Of a stretch of 24,680 nt of DNA, positions 6,408 to 13,933 are shown piece by piece. Source of the DNA: Phycisphaerales bacterium (GTDB lineage Bacteria > Planctomycetota > Phycisphaerae > UBA1845 > Fen-1342); the NCBI GenBank assembly GCA_022839625.1, contig JALHJL010000053.1:1-24680 (forward strand), given 5' to 3'. The notes under the pieces were generated by a model. The model saw only the letters and a program-made list of their open reading frames with translations. It searched no databases and had not been told where the DNA came from. The position numbers and the translations under genes were made by a program. Positions within the stretch are counted from its first letter, which is position 1. Every line of letters begins with the position of its first letter.

Positions 6408-8084
6408 TCAGCCATTGGTGACGGTCGCCGACTCTCCGGCCATTCTAAGCTTCCGGTCGTCGTCGCCCGGCGTTGAAAAGAGGCACTGGCGTTTGTACTG
6501 TTCGGGTGTCCCGAGGCGCTCGGCCGTCAGCCGCGCATCCATCCCCCGGATAACGTCCGCACGCACCACGCGAGCACGCAAAGGACCGAGCCTATTAGAC
6601 TTACGGCGCGAATCGTACTCCTCGTTGTTCTCGCGCAAGGCCTGGTCCACCGTCTCCGGGAGGCCGCTATCAGAACGGACGGAGCACGTCAGGCGGTAGT
6701 ACGGGGGGTCGTCCCAGCAGGGCGCAAGCACGAAGTCGAACTCCGGAAGACCGAGAGACGCGCGCGCGGAGTTGACAGCGGCCACAACCTGGTGCTCCGT
6801 CAGCTTCTCGCCAGCGATCGACGCCGTGCGGCCGGCGCGACACAGGAACTCCACGAGCGGGGTCTCGTACAGCCAGCCGTGCACGCGCACGACGTCGTCC
6901 AGGCGGTAGCGGACCAACCCGGTGGTGTTGGTGAGCACGACGATGTAGTCGGCGCCGACCTGTAACTCTCGAGGTCCGCACGTCGCGGGCGTGTCGGCTT
7001 CAGCCAGCTCGACCGGAATGAACTCGAACACCGCGGAGGTCACGTCCAGAGCGCCAATCGGCGTGTTGTCGTCGAGCGGGATGCTGACGCGGCCCTCGCT
7101 GGCGAGCAGGCCGATGTCGCGCACCGGATGCGGCCCCCACCACTCGGCCAGCCGCTGGAGATAATACCCCATGCTGCCGCCCGTCCAGCAGGCCAGGAAT
7201 TCGAGCCGCCAGTAGTCGCGCGGCCGCAGCGCCCCGTGCGAGCTGCGGAGCCGCTCCAAAGCGGCCGCGTGCCGCGGGTCTGGGCGGAGTCCGGCGGACA
7301 GCGTTTGGCGCAACGATGGGGGCGTGACGATGTTCGGCGCGAGCGTGCCATCGCGAACGTCGCGGATGAGGTCTTCGCTCCGTTCATCGGCCGTGCGGGC
7401 CATCTGAATCAGGGTGGAGGGGCTGGCGGTGATCGCGAACGCGACATCCCGCCCGATGCCCAGCCGCATCAGCGTGTAGTAGCGCGCGTGGGGGTCGTCG
7501 AGGTGGGCGATCTCGGGCCGTCCGACGTAGTAGCGGCGCACGATGCGCTTCTGCGTGCGCGCGAGCAACCCGGTGATCGCACCGCACGGGATGCCCGCGC
7601 GCGTCATCCCGGCATCATGCCGCCCGCTCGATTGCAGAATGGCGCGCAGCACGGCGCGCGAATGGTCGGTGAGCAGCTTGCCGCCGAACGTATTCCAGCC
7701 TCGCCGGTAGTCTTGGACGAACGCCGGCGTGACCGGAATTCGCTTGGGCTGGGCGGTCGTTCCGCTGCTGGCGGCGAACATCAGGATTGACTGGCGCGGC
7801 GAGAACAGCGCCCCGAGGTCCCCCTCGCACAGCCGCTCGATGTACGGCCGATAGTCTGCATACGTCAGCACAGGCACGGCGCGCCGCAGGTCGTCGGGCG
7901 TTCGGACGGCCGCCAGGCCGTGGCGGCGCCCGAAGTCGCTGTCGCGGACCAGGGGCAGTACGCGGCGCAGGACGCGCGCTTGTGTGGCCGCGACGTTTTC
8001 CAGCGCGCGCAGGAATCGGGCATGGACGCTGCGGGCGTGGGCCAGGGCGAGCTTCGCGGCGATGTAATCGAATGGGGTCGGCAT
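6408..8084 (-). CDS. GH3 auxin-responsive promoter-family protein (acyl-adenylate/amido synthetase-like)
   Basis: A 558-aa member of the GH3 family within the ANL adenylating superfamily. Characterised plant members activate a carboxylate with ATP and join it to an amino acid; bacterial members are mostly uncharacterised. Seen: phosphate-binding SSGTTAQPKRIP (106-117), LLASEGRVSIPL (326-337) for adenylate binding, LTNTTGLVRYRLDDVVRV (384-401) and the C-terminal-domain hinge/loop GEKLTE (425-430). The end has the family's NNEEY (near 483) and a terminal GTPEQYKRQCLF block. The start at ATG 8084 is chosen because family homology begins at once; the frame is open upstream but overlaps the preceding gene. 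The hydrolase gene ends 22 nt upstream on the same strand, so the two form an operon. Substrate unknown. Confidence 0.88.
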   Translation of the reverse strand: MPTPFDYIAAKLALAHARSVHARFLRALENVAATQARVLRRVLPLVRDSDFGRRHGLAAVRTPDDLRRAVPVLTYADYRPYIERLCEGDLGALFSPRQSILMFAASSGTTAQPKRIPVTPAFVQDYRRGWNTFGGKLLTDHSRAVLRAILQSSGRHDAGMTRAGIPCGAITGLLARTQKRIVRRYYVGRPEIAHLDDPHARYYTLMRLGIGRDVAFAITASPSTLIQMARTADERSEDLIRDVRDGTLAPNIVTPPSLRQTLSAGLRPDPRHAAALERLRSSHGALRPRDYWRLEFLACWTGGSMGYYLQRLAEWWGPHPVRDIGLLASEGRVSIPLDDNTPIGALDVTSAVFEFIPVELAEADTPATCGPRELQVGADYIVVLTNTTGLVRYRLDDVVRVHGWLYETPLVEFLCRAGRTASIAGEKLTEHQVVAAVNSARASLGLPEFDFVLAPCWDDPPYYRLTCSVRSDSGLPETVDQALRENNEEYDSRRKSNRLGPLRARVVRADVIRGMDARLTAERLGTPEQYKRQCLFSTPGDDDRKLRMAGESATVTNG

Positions 8085-8106
8085 GGCGCGGCTCGCGGAT
8101 GGTGCG

Positions 8107-9288
8107 CTAGCCCGCCGCGTACGCCGCCGGCGGTGATGCCTCGTCAGCAACCACCGTGGGGTGGCCCCACGGGACCGGCGGCGCGTGGTCGGCGCTGGCC
8201 GGGGCCGGCATCGTAAGACGAGCCAGGTGCTGATCGAAGAAGGTCATCGTGAGCCGGCTGTAACGCTCGGGGTGCAGGACGGCCGCCTGGTTGTGTCGCG
8301 CGCCGGCGGCGACCCACAAGTACTTGGGCTGCGGCGCCAGTGCGTAGAGCCGGCGGCTCTGCTCGACCGGCAGGTACGAGTCTTTCTCGCCGTGGATGAA
8401 CAGCACCGGTCGCGGCGTCAGCCGTCGAATGGCCTTCTGGACCGAGGGGAACCGGCAGCGGAACTCGCGCGCGGCGTAGTGGATCATGGCCCAGCGCAGG
8501 AATCGCCAGAAGGTGGGCGGGTGGTTCTCGTAGACGAAGCGCACCTTCGCGAAGATGTACGCCCAGCGGCGCATGAAATACTCGATCGTCGTGTCCGTGC
8601 TGAAGGCGCCGTCGAGCACCAGGGCGCGGGCGTGCGCGTTCTCCGCGGCCAGCAACACCGCGGCGCAGGCGCCCCGCGAGATACCGAACACGCCGAATTC
8701 CACCGGGTAGCCTTGCTCGGCGAGCCAGTGCTCGGCGAAAGCCGCTGCGCCGCGCAGGTCGTCGAGGTCGCGGTCGGTGACCCACTGGCGGGGCGTGTAG
8801 TCCGGCGGGCATTCGGATTGCCCGTGTCCGCGGAAGTCGAACGTCAGGATGTCATAGCCGGCCTCCTGCAAGCAGCGGCAGTAGCGCGCGCAGGAGTGCA
8901 GGTCGGCACAGAACTCGTGGGCGAACACGACCAGACCGCGGCGCAGCACGCGCGGGTTGCCGCGAATCAGCAGGCCCTGGAGGGGCAGGCCGTCGTACGC
9001 CGGAAAGCTGACCGGCTCGCCGGTGAGGCGGTCGAAGTCGAGCGGGCTGCGGGACAGCGGCGGCTTGGTGGTCCGCATGATGTTCAGGGAGATGCGCACG
9101 TACTTGCGCAAGACCATGAGCGGAACCACGATCATGGTCGCGATGGTCGACAGGATGAGAACGAGGGCCCAGTTTCTCGCCAGCGCGTCAGTCGCGGACC
9201 ACGCCACCTGGAGCACTCGCTTCTCCGACAAGGTAAGGAACAGGGCGGCAACCTCTGCCGCCGACAGCACCGGCCGCGCCGCCGGCAT
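8107..9288 (-). CDS. Membrane-anchored alpha/beta hydrolase
   Basis: A 393-aa protein with a hydrophobic membrane segment (about 39-60) and an alpha/beta-hydrolase domain (95-350). The catalytic triad is visible: nucleophile S204 in GISRG (202-206, the G-x-S-x-G elbow), acid D303 in HGEKDSYLP, and H332 in GARHNQ. An oxyanion-hole region, VVFAHEFCAD (120-129), and TFDFRGHGQSE (149-159) are typical of this fold. The reaction could be ester, thioester or amide hydrolysis. It is the first gene of an operon with the GH3-family gene 22 nt downstream, which suggests the two act on the same acyl compound. No Shine-Dalgarno precedes the ATG, and a good promoter ends 14 nt before it. The C-terminal 45 residues are proline/alanine-rich and probably disordered. 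Confidence 0.88.
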   Translation of the reverse strand: MPAARPVLSAAEVAALFLTLSEKRVLQVAWSATDALARNWALVLILSTIATMIVVPLMVLRKYVRISLNIMRTTKPPLSRSPLDFDRLTGEPVSFPAYDGLPLQGLLIRGNPRVLRRGLVVFAHEFCADLHSCARYCRCLQEAGYDILTFDFRGHGQSECPPDYTPRQWVTDRDLDDLRGAAAFAEHWLAEQGYPVEFGVFGISRGACAAVLLAAENAHARALVLDGAFSTDTTIEYFMRRWAYIFAKVRFVYENHPPTFWRFLRWAMIHYAAREFRCRFPSVQKAIRRLTPRPVLFIHGEKDSYLPVEQSRRLYALAPQPKYLWVAAGARHNQAAVLHPERYSRLTMTFFDQHLARLTMPAPASADHAPPVPWGHPTVVADEASPPAAYAAG

Positions 9289-9302
9289 CTGAACGAAAAC
9301 CG

Positions 9303-9331
9303 ATCTTAGCCCATGATCGCCGGCCTGTCCA
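9303..9331 (-). promoter_or_regulatory. Promoter of the hydrolase-GH3 operon
   Basis: Minus strand: TGGACA (9331-9326, 5 of 6 to consensus), 17-nt spacer, TAAGAT (9308-9303), then 14 nt to the ATG at 9288. The predicted leader is only about 7 nt and has no Shine-Dalgarno. Confidence 0.6.
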
Positions 9332-9366
9332 CGAGGCGCGGGCTGGGAAGCGCGGCGGAACCCACG

Positions 9367-9372
9367 TAGAAT
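9367..9372 (+). promoter_or_regulatory. Candidate -10 box of the transglutaminase-like gene
   Basis: TAGAAT with a poor -35 (TGGGAA at 9344-9349, 17-nt spacer). The leader would be about 85 nt and carry the GGAGG site at 9451-9455. Confidence 0.3.
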
Positions 9373-9462
9373 GGGCCGTTCGCCGCGGGGACCGCGCCGG
9401 GGTCCTGCCTTGTGCAGCGGCCTGTCCGGTCAAGCTGCTCCTCGGGCGGTGGAGGTCTAGCC

Positions 9463-11079
9463 ATGAACCCGTCAGGCAGGCGCTGGTACTGGGTTGCGGC
9501 GGCGGCATTCTGGGCGGCCGCGGCCGTGCGGGCGGAGGCGGCTCCGGGCGACGTGCAGGCCTCGTTCGACGCACCCTGCAAGTACCCGGCGGGGCTTGCC
9601 ACCGACGGTACGGATCTCTTCGTGCTCGACTGGCGCGCTGCGGAGATTCACCAGGTCTCGGCCGCCGATGGGCAGGTCAAGAAGACGTGGCCGGCGCCCA
9701 CTCGCAAGCCGTATGGTCTCACGTTCGGCGACGAGAAGCTGTTCATTTCGGACGATCACAGCGGCTGGGTCTACGCGCTGAACCCGCAGACCGGCGTGGT
9801 GGAGAGCAGCTTCGAAGCCCCGGGGACGCGCCCCACGGGCCTGGCCTACGCGGACGGAAGCCTCTTCATCCTGGAGCGCAAGTCCGGGCGGATCTACCGG
9901 GTCATGCCCGACGACGGGACGATCCTCGTCAGCATTCCGGCCCCGAACGACACGAGCACGTGCCTGGCGTATGACGGCCTGCTGTGGGTGTCCGACCGCA
10001 TCAAGGACGAAATCTACGTCGTCGAGCCCGAGAAGGGCGTCGTGGTGAGTATCCTCGATGCACCCGGGCCGTACGCCGCGGGATTGGCACGCCTCGGTGA
10101 GTATCTCTGGAACGTGGACTTCCAGACCCGGAAGCTGTACCAGCTCAAGCTGCGGGACGAGCAGAGATACCGCCTGACCGATCCGCGCGAGGCGCGCGTC
10201 GAGTACGTGTGGGGGCTGTACAACTATGGGCCTGGCGAGGTCCAAGACCTCGTGGCGAACTTCGCGCTGCCGGGGAACCTGCGGAACCAGGAGCTGCTCT
10301 CCGCGATCGAGTTCGCCGTCCCGCCCACGGGAACCGCGAAGGACCGCTGGGGGCAAGCCTGCGCGTTGTTTGAGCTGCCGACGCTGGCCGCCGGCGAGCG
10401 GCGGGTCCTCGGCTACAGCGTACAGGCCAGGATCTTCGCGATCCGCTATCTGATCCTCCCGGGCGAGGCCGGCACCCTGGGCGACATCCCGGAGGACATC
10501 CGCAGGACATACACCGCGGACGGCTCCCGCTACCGCCTGGATACGCCGTTCATCCGCGACACCGTTCGCCAGGTCGTCGGCGACGAGCAGAACGCGTACT
10601 GGGTGGCGCGGAAGATCTTCAACCATGTGATCGACAGGTTGGAGTATGAGATGGTGGGCGGCTGGGACGTGCCCGAGGAGGTGCTCAAGCGCGGCAAGGG
10701 CTCGTGCTCGGAGTACACCTTCACGTTCATCGCGCTGTGCCGGGCCGCGGGCCTGCCCGCCCGTTACCAGGGCAGCATCGTGGTCCGCGGCGACGACGCC
10801 AGCGTCGATGAGGCGTTTCACCGTTGGGCGGAGGTGTACCTGCCGAATTACGGCTGGGTGCCGGTCGACGCGAACAAGGGCGATGCGAAGGCGCCGGCCG
10901 ACCAGGCCCGCGGCTTCGGCGAGCTGTCGAACCGCTTCCTCATCACGACCCACGGCGGCGGGGACTCGGAGCACCTGTGGTGGGGCTACAACTCGTACGC
11001 GAAGTTCCAGACCGTGGGATACGCGAAGGTCGAGGAGGACAACTTCGGGCTGTGGGAGCCGCTGAGGGCCGGCGAATAG
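9463..11079 (+). CDS. Exported beta-propeller / transglutaminase-like fusion protein
   Basis: A 538-aa protein. Residues 1-27 form a signal peptide (hydrophobic core 11-22, likely cleavage after AEA). Residues 30-235 contain about five propeller-type repeats of roughly 42 residues. Each has a GL-x-x-DG/GD motif followed by L(F/W)(I/V), then an acidic turn and an aromatic strand, like NHL/SMP-30 blades. Residues 245-335 look like the Ig-like domain that precedes many bacterial transglutaminase domains. The transglutaminase-like core carries the triad C415 (GKGSCSEYTF), H453 (FHRWAEVYL) and D469 (VPVDANKG). Known families of this fold act as proteases, amidases or crosslinkers. The ATG at 9463 has GGAGG with a 7-nt spacer. 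It is monocistronic and divergent from the hydrolase operon. The substrate is unknown; the location is periplasmic or extracellular. Confidence 0.85.
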   Translation: MNPSGRRWYWVAAAAFWAAAAVRAEAAPGDVQASFDAPCKYPAGLATDGTDLFVLDWRAAEIHQVSAADGQVKKTWPAPTRKPYGLTFGDEKLFISDDHSGWVYALNPQTGVVESSFEAPGTRPTGLAYADGSLFILERKSGRIYRVMPDDGTILVSIPAPNDTSTCLAYDGLLWVSDRIKDEIYVVEPEKGVVVSILDAPGPYAAGLARLGEYLWNVDFQTRKLYQLKLRDEQRYRLTDPREARVEYVWGLYNYGPGEVQDLVANFALPGNLRNQELLSAIEFAVPPTGTAKDRWGQACALFELPTLAAGERRVLGYSVQARIFAIRYLILPGEAGTLGDIPEDIRRTYTADGSRYRLDTPFIRDTVRQVVGDEQNAYWVARKIFNHVIDRLEYEMVGGWDVPEEVLKRGKGSCSEYTFTFIALCRAAGLPARYQGSIVVRGDDASVDEAFHRWAEVYLPNYGWVPVDANKGDAKAPADQARGFGELSNRFLITTHGGGDSEHLWWGYNSYAKFQTVGYAKVEEDNFGLWEPLRAGE

Positions 11080-11128
11080 CCGCCGGCGGGCAGCGCACGC
11101 GCGCGCCGAAGGTCGGAGCCGCCGCCTG

Positions 11129-12484
11129 TCACTGCGCTGGTTGTGTCGCGGGCGCGGCGCGGGTCGTCGGGCGCTGCGGCAGGTCTGCCAATCGCCGCAC
11201 CAGCACGGCCAGCACCGCGGATGTTTGCACGGTCCCGCGGCGGTCCACGATGTCGTACGTGTCGCCGGCCGTGTGATAGTACTTCACGCCGGGGCCCAGT
11301 TCGCCCCCGATGGCGATCGTGCACACGCCCTGGTCGGCGAAGCTGGCGTCATCGCTGCCGTGGCCGGCCCAGTGCCCGATCTCCTCGTTCAGCTCGTAGG
11401 CCGCAAGGTCGGCGCGCACCTCGCGGAGGAACGGCTCGATCTGCGGGTGCTTGGGGTGGACGGCAAACATCCGCGGCGATCCGGGCATGTCCACGTTGAT
11501 GGCCGCCACCACGCGGTCGAGCTCCTCCTCGTGGGCGCGGACGTACTCGGCGCTGCCCGTCAGTCCCAGTTCCTCCGCCATGAACCAGACGAAACGGACC
11601 GTCCGGCGCGGTTGCCAGCCAACGCGGGTCAAGGCCCGCGCCGTCTCCAGGATCACCGCCGAGCCGCTGCCGTTGTCCATCGCACCCTCGGCCAGGTGCC
11701 AACTGTCGAGATGGGCGCACACGATCACGATCTCATGCGCCAGCGCCCCACGGCCCGGAATCTCGCCGATCACGTTGTTGGGGCGGCACGCCCAGTTCTC
11801 GGTCTCGAGCTGGACGTTCAGCCGCACGGTCTCTCCGGCCGCCAGCCGATCCAGCAGGTCCTGATCGTGGCGGACGATGATCGCCGGCTCGGGCCGCGGC
11901 TCGTCGTGTCCGTTGCCGATCGTCGGCTCGCGGTCGGGCGGGCTCATGACGACCAGACCGGCGGCGCCGTGCTCGACGGCCAGCTTCAGACGACGCCCGC
12001 GCCAACCGCGGCCCTCGCGGACCAGCACGAATTTGCCGCGCAGCTCCGCCCCGTGCGCCGCGAAGTCCTCCTCCTTCGGCTCCCCCAGGTCGATCAGCTC
12101 GGCGGTCACCCCGCCGGGTGGCGTGGCGATGGTCCGCGCGAGCGCGATCGCGCCGTCCAGCGTGCGCGGCGGGTCGGTGAGCAGCGTGGCCTGGGTCTCG
12201 CGCACCGTCCAACAGGACATCTCGAACGGCTCCAGGCGTACGTTGCGCAGGCCGTACGCGCGCAGCTTGTCGGCGACGAACTGCTCGGCCTGGGCCGCGT
12301 TGGGCGTGCCGCTGAGGCGCCCGCCGGGCATCGCCAGCGCCCGCAGATTGGCCGAGAACTCGGCGCTTATCATGACCTCGCCGATCAGCCAGCGGTCGAG
12401 GTCGCGGTGTGGCCGCTGACAGCCGGCGGCGCACGAGGTGACGGCGACCAGCCAGGCGACGATGTACGCGTGCCATGAACGCAT
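11129..12484 (-). CDS. M28-family metallopeptidase, predicted lipoprotein
   Basis: A 451-aa zinc-dependent aminopeptidase/carboxypeptidase-type enzyme. The N-terminus MRSWHAYIVAWLVAVTSC has a lipobox (VTSC, C18; C22 is an alternative), so it is probably anchored in the periplasm. A PA-like insert lies at about 125-225 (GKFVLVREGRGW, then EHGAAGLVVMS). The M28 metal ligands are in order: H258 and D260 in AHLDSWH, bridging D270 in DNGSG, catalytic E304 with E305 in MAEELG, D332 in INVDMPG and H404 in YYHTAGDT. The set is complete, so the enzyme should be active. The start at ATG 12484 is chosen because it gives the lipoprotein signal; AAGGG lies about 8 nt upstream. The amidase gene ends 93 nt upstream on the same strand and may be cotranscribed. 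Confidence 0.92.
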   Translation of the reverse strand: MRSWHAYIVAWLVAVTSCAAGCQRPHRDLDRWLIGEVMISAEFSANLRALAMPGGRLSGTPNAAQAEQFVADKLRAYGLRNVRLEPFEMSCWTVRETQATLLTDPPRTLDGAIALARTIATPPGGVTAELIDLGEPKEEDFAAHGAELRGKFVLVREGRGWRGRRLKLAVEHGAAGLVVMSPPDREPTIGNGHDEPRPEPAIIVRHDQDLLDRLAAGETVRLNVQLETENWACRPNNVIGEIPGRGALAHEIVIVCAHLDSWHLAEGAMDNGSGSAVILETARALTRVGWQPRRTVRFVWFMAEELGLTGSAEYVRAHEEELDRVVAAINVDMPGSPRMFAVHPKHPQIEPFLREVRADLAAYELNEEIGHWAGHGSDDASFADQGVCTIAIGGELGPGVKYYHTAGDTYDIVDRRGTVQTSAVLAVLVRRLADLPQRPTTRAAPATQPAQ

Positions 12485-12577
12485 GGTTTGGACCCTTGCC
12501 TCTAAATCCCGTGAGCGGGGGGGCGAGCGGCGTCGGTTGCTGGTGGTGTAGACGCCCGTGATCATTGCCCCCTGGGG

Positions 12578-13327
12578 TTAGTAACGCGTCCCGGTCGCGG
12601 CCCCGCCATACACGGTCGGCGGTCCGGCGACGGCGGCGGCGATCGAGCGGCGCAGGGCGGGCATGTTGACGTGCCGGCCCGGGCAGGCGGTCTTGTGCGT
12701 GACCTCGCCGTGGCCGTAGATACGGCTTGGATTGATCCCGATCTCCTCGATGAGCACGGCGATCAGGCTCTCCAACGTTTGCAGTTGCCGGGCGGTCGGC
12801 GGCTCCGTGTCCAGGTCGCCGATCAGGCAAATGCCGATGCCGTGTTCATTGAAGTAGTTGTTGGGGCAATACGTACCGAAGTAGCGGCCGGCCGAGGCCT
12901 TGCAGTGTGCCCCGGTGCGTTGCCCTTTCCAGCGCGGCCCGACAAACAGGCGACCGTCGGGGTAGTTCACGCCATTGCCGATGACGAAGTGATAACCGAG
13001 CCCGTCCCAGCCGCGCTGCCGATGGTAGGCATCCATGCCTTGTGGCGTGGCCTTCGCGCTGGCGGCGTGATGCACCACGATCACCTTCCAGTTGTTGCGG
13101 CGAATCCCGCCGGGCACCTGGATATCCGCCGGGCTCACCGTCCGGCCGGCGCGCGGCGGCACGATCTCCGGGGCGCGCGGGGGCGGTGCGATCGGCTCCA
13201 CGACGCGGGGGGCGCGGGTGCTCAGGACGGGCGGCGGGGGCGGTCCCAGGGTGCTCTTAGGGGCTGGGCTCTGGCAACCGGCGACCGCCAAGGCCAGCGC
13301 GGCGGCGCACCATGCAATCCGTTGCAT
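12578..13327 (-). CDS. N-acetylmuramoyl-L-alanine amidase, PGRP/Amidase_2 type, lipoprotein
   Basis: A 249-aa protein that would cleave the bond between N-acetylmuramic acid and the peptide stem. The signal MQRIAWCAAALALAVAGC has a clear lipobox (VAGC, C18). A proline-rich linker (20-60) follows, then the amidase domain (75-235). Zinc ligands by alignment to the T7-lysozyme/PGRP fold are H86 (or H87) in VVHHAAS, H206 in YGHGEVTHK and C215 in ACPG. The H206-C215 spacing is one residue longer than the usual eight. NEHGIGICLIGDL (160-172) is the conserved core strand. The ATG at 13327 has GGAG 9 nt upstream. Together with the M28 lipoprotein it suggests turnover of cell-wall peptides in the periplasm. 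Confidence 0.92.
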   Translation of the reverse strand: MQRIAWCAAALALAVAGCQSPAPKSTLGPPPPPVLSTRAPRVVEPIAPPPRAPEIVPPRAGRTVSPADIQVPGGIRRNNWKVIVVHHAASAKATPQGMDAYHRQRGWDGLGYHFVIGNGVNYPDGRLFVGPRWKGQRTGAHCKASAGRYFGTYCPNNYFNEHGIGICLIGDLDTEPPTARQLQTLESLIAVLIEEIGINPSRIYGHGEVTHKTACPGRHVNMPALRRSIAAAVAGPPTVYGGAATGTRY

Positions 13328-13376
13328 CGAGGTTGTCTCCGGAGGGCCGCAGGGGCTCGCTTCCACTCGCCGTCGG

Positions 13377-13404
13377 AATATACCGTTTCCGGCCCGCACG
13401 TCCA
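13377..13404 (-). promoter_or_regulatory. Candidate promoter of the amidase gene
   Basis: Minus strand: TGGACG (13404-13399), 16-nt spacer, TATATT (13382-13377). The leader would be about 43 nt and carry the GGAG site. Confidence 0.45.
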
Positions 13405-13438
13405 GAGGAATGGCGTCGCGAAGTCCGCCCGCAGCCGC

Positions 13439-13444
13439 TAGAAT
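13439..13444 (+). promoter_or_regulatory. Candidate -10 box of the hsp20-lon operon
   Basis: TAGAAT, 63 nt before the hsp20 ATG, without a sigma-70-like -35. A missing -35 could mean an activator, an alternative sigma factor or a chance match. No CIRCE heat-shock element was seen in 13328-13507. Confidence 0.3.
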
Positions 13445-13507
13445 AGCCGGCGCGTGCTTTCCGGCGCGACGGCGTATTGGCTCTTGTAACCCCGCTGGCG
13501 GCCAATC

Positions 13508-13933
13508 ATGGGCGCAAAGAAGTTCGGGCCGAGCGACGAATTCAAAGCGTGGCAGCGCGGCATCCAGGAGATCATGGATGAGATGCGCAACCGCAGCTTC
13601 TTTGACTACCGCGCTACGGGCACGTGGCTGCCCAACATCAATATCTACGAGACCGCGTCGGCCTACGTGATCTGTCTGGAACTCGCGGGTCTGGATCCCG
13701 AGAGCATCACCATCCAGTTTACGGATGACACCCACGTCTCCATCGGCGGCCAGCGTCAGCGGCTGCGCGTGCCCGACCTGAGCGAGCCGCCCAGCGTGGC
13801 GCTGATGGAAATCGATGAAGGGGCCTTTCGGCGCGAGGTCGATTTCGGTTTGCCGGTGGAGGTGGATACTGTGGGGGTGCGCTACGACAACGGGTACTTG
13901 TGGGTCACCGTGCAGAAGACGGGAGCCGAATGA
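13508..13933 (+). CDS. Hsp20 / alpha-crystallin small heat-shock protein
   Basis: A 141-aa ATP-independent holdase that binds unfolding proteins. The alpha-crystallin domain covers about 42-137. It has the opening PNINIYETASAYVICLELAGL (44-64), the ITIQF/HVSIGGQR strands (70-88) and the closing VRYDNGYLWVTVQK (124-137), corresponding to the family's A-x-x-x-NGVL-x-(V/I) motif. The protein ends four residues later, so the C-terminal I-x-I motif used for oligomer assembly is absent. No good Shine-Dalgarno precedes ATG 13508. The stop overlaps the Lon start (ATGA), giving translational coupling of holdase and protease. Confidence 0.88.
   Translation: MGAKKFGPSDEFKAWQRGIQEIMDEMRNRSFFDYRATGTWLPNINIYETASAYVICLELAGLDPESITIQFTDDTHVSIGGQRQRLRVPDLSEPPSVALMEIDEGAFRREVDFGLPVEVDTVGVRYDNGYLWVTVQKTGAE

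Noticed and set aside
6331..6699. Plus-strand open frame starting GTG 6331
   Set aside because: The first 77 nt lie in the intergenic region and read plausibly, but most of it overlaps the conserved GH3 C-terminus; no ribosome site is present.
13328..13507. CIRCE heat-shock operator upstream of hsp20-lon
   Set aside because: No TTAGCACTC-N9-GAGTGCTAA-like dyad; only a short GCCGG/CCGGC pair is present.
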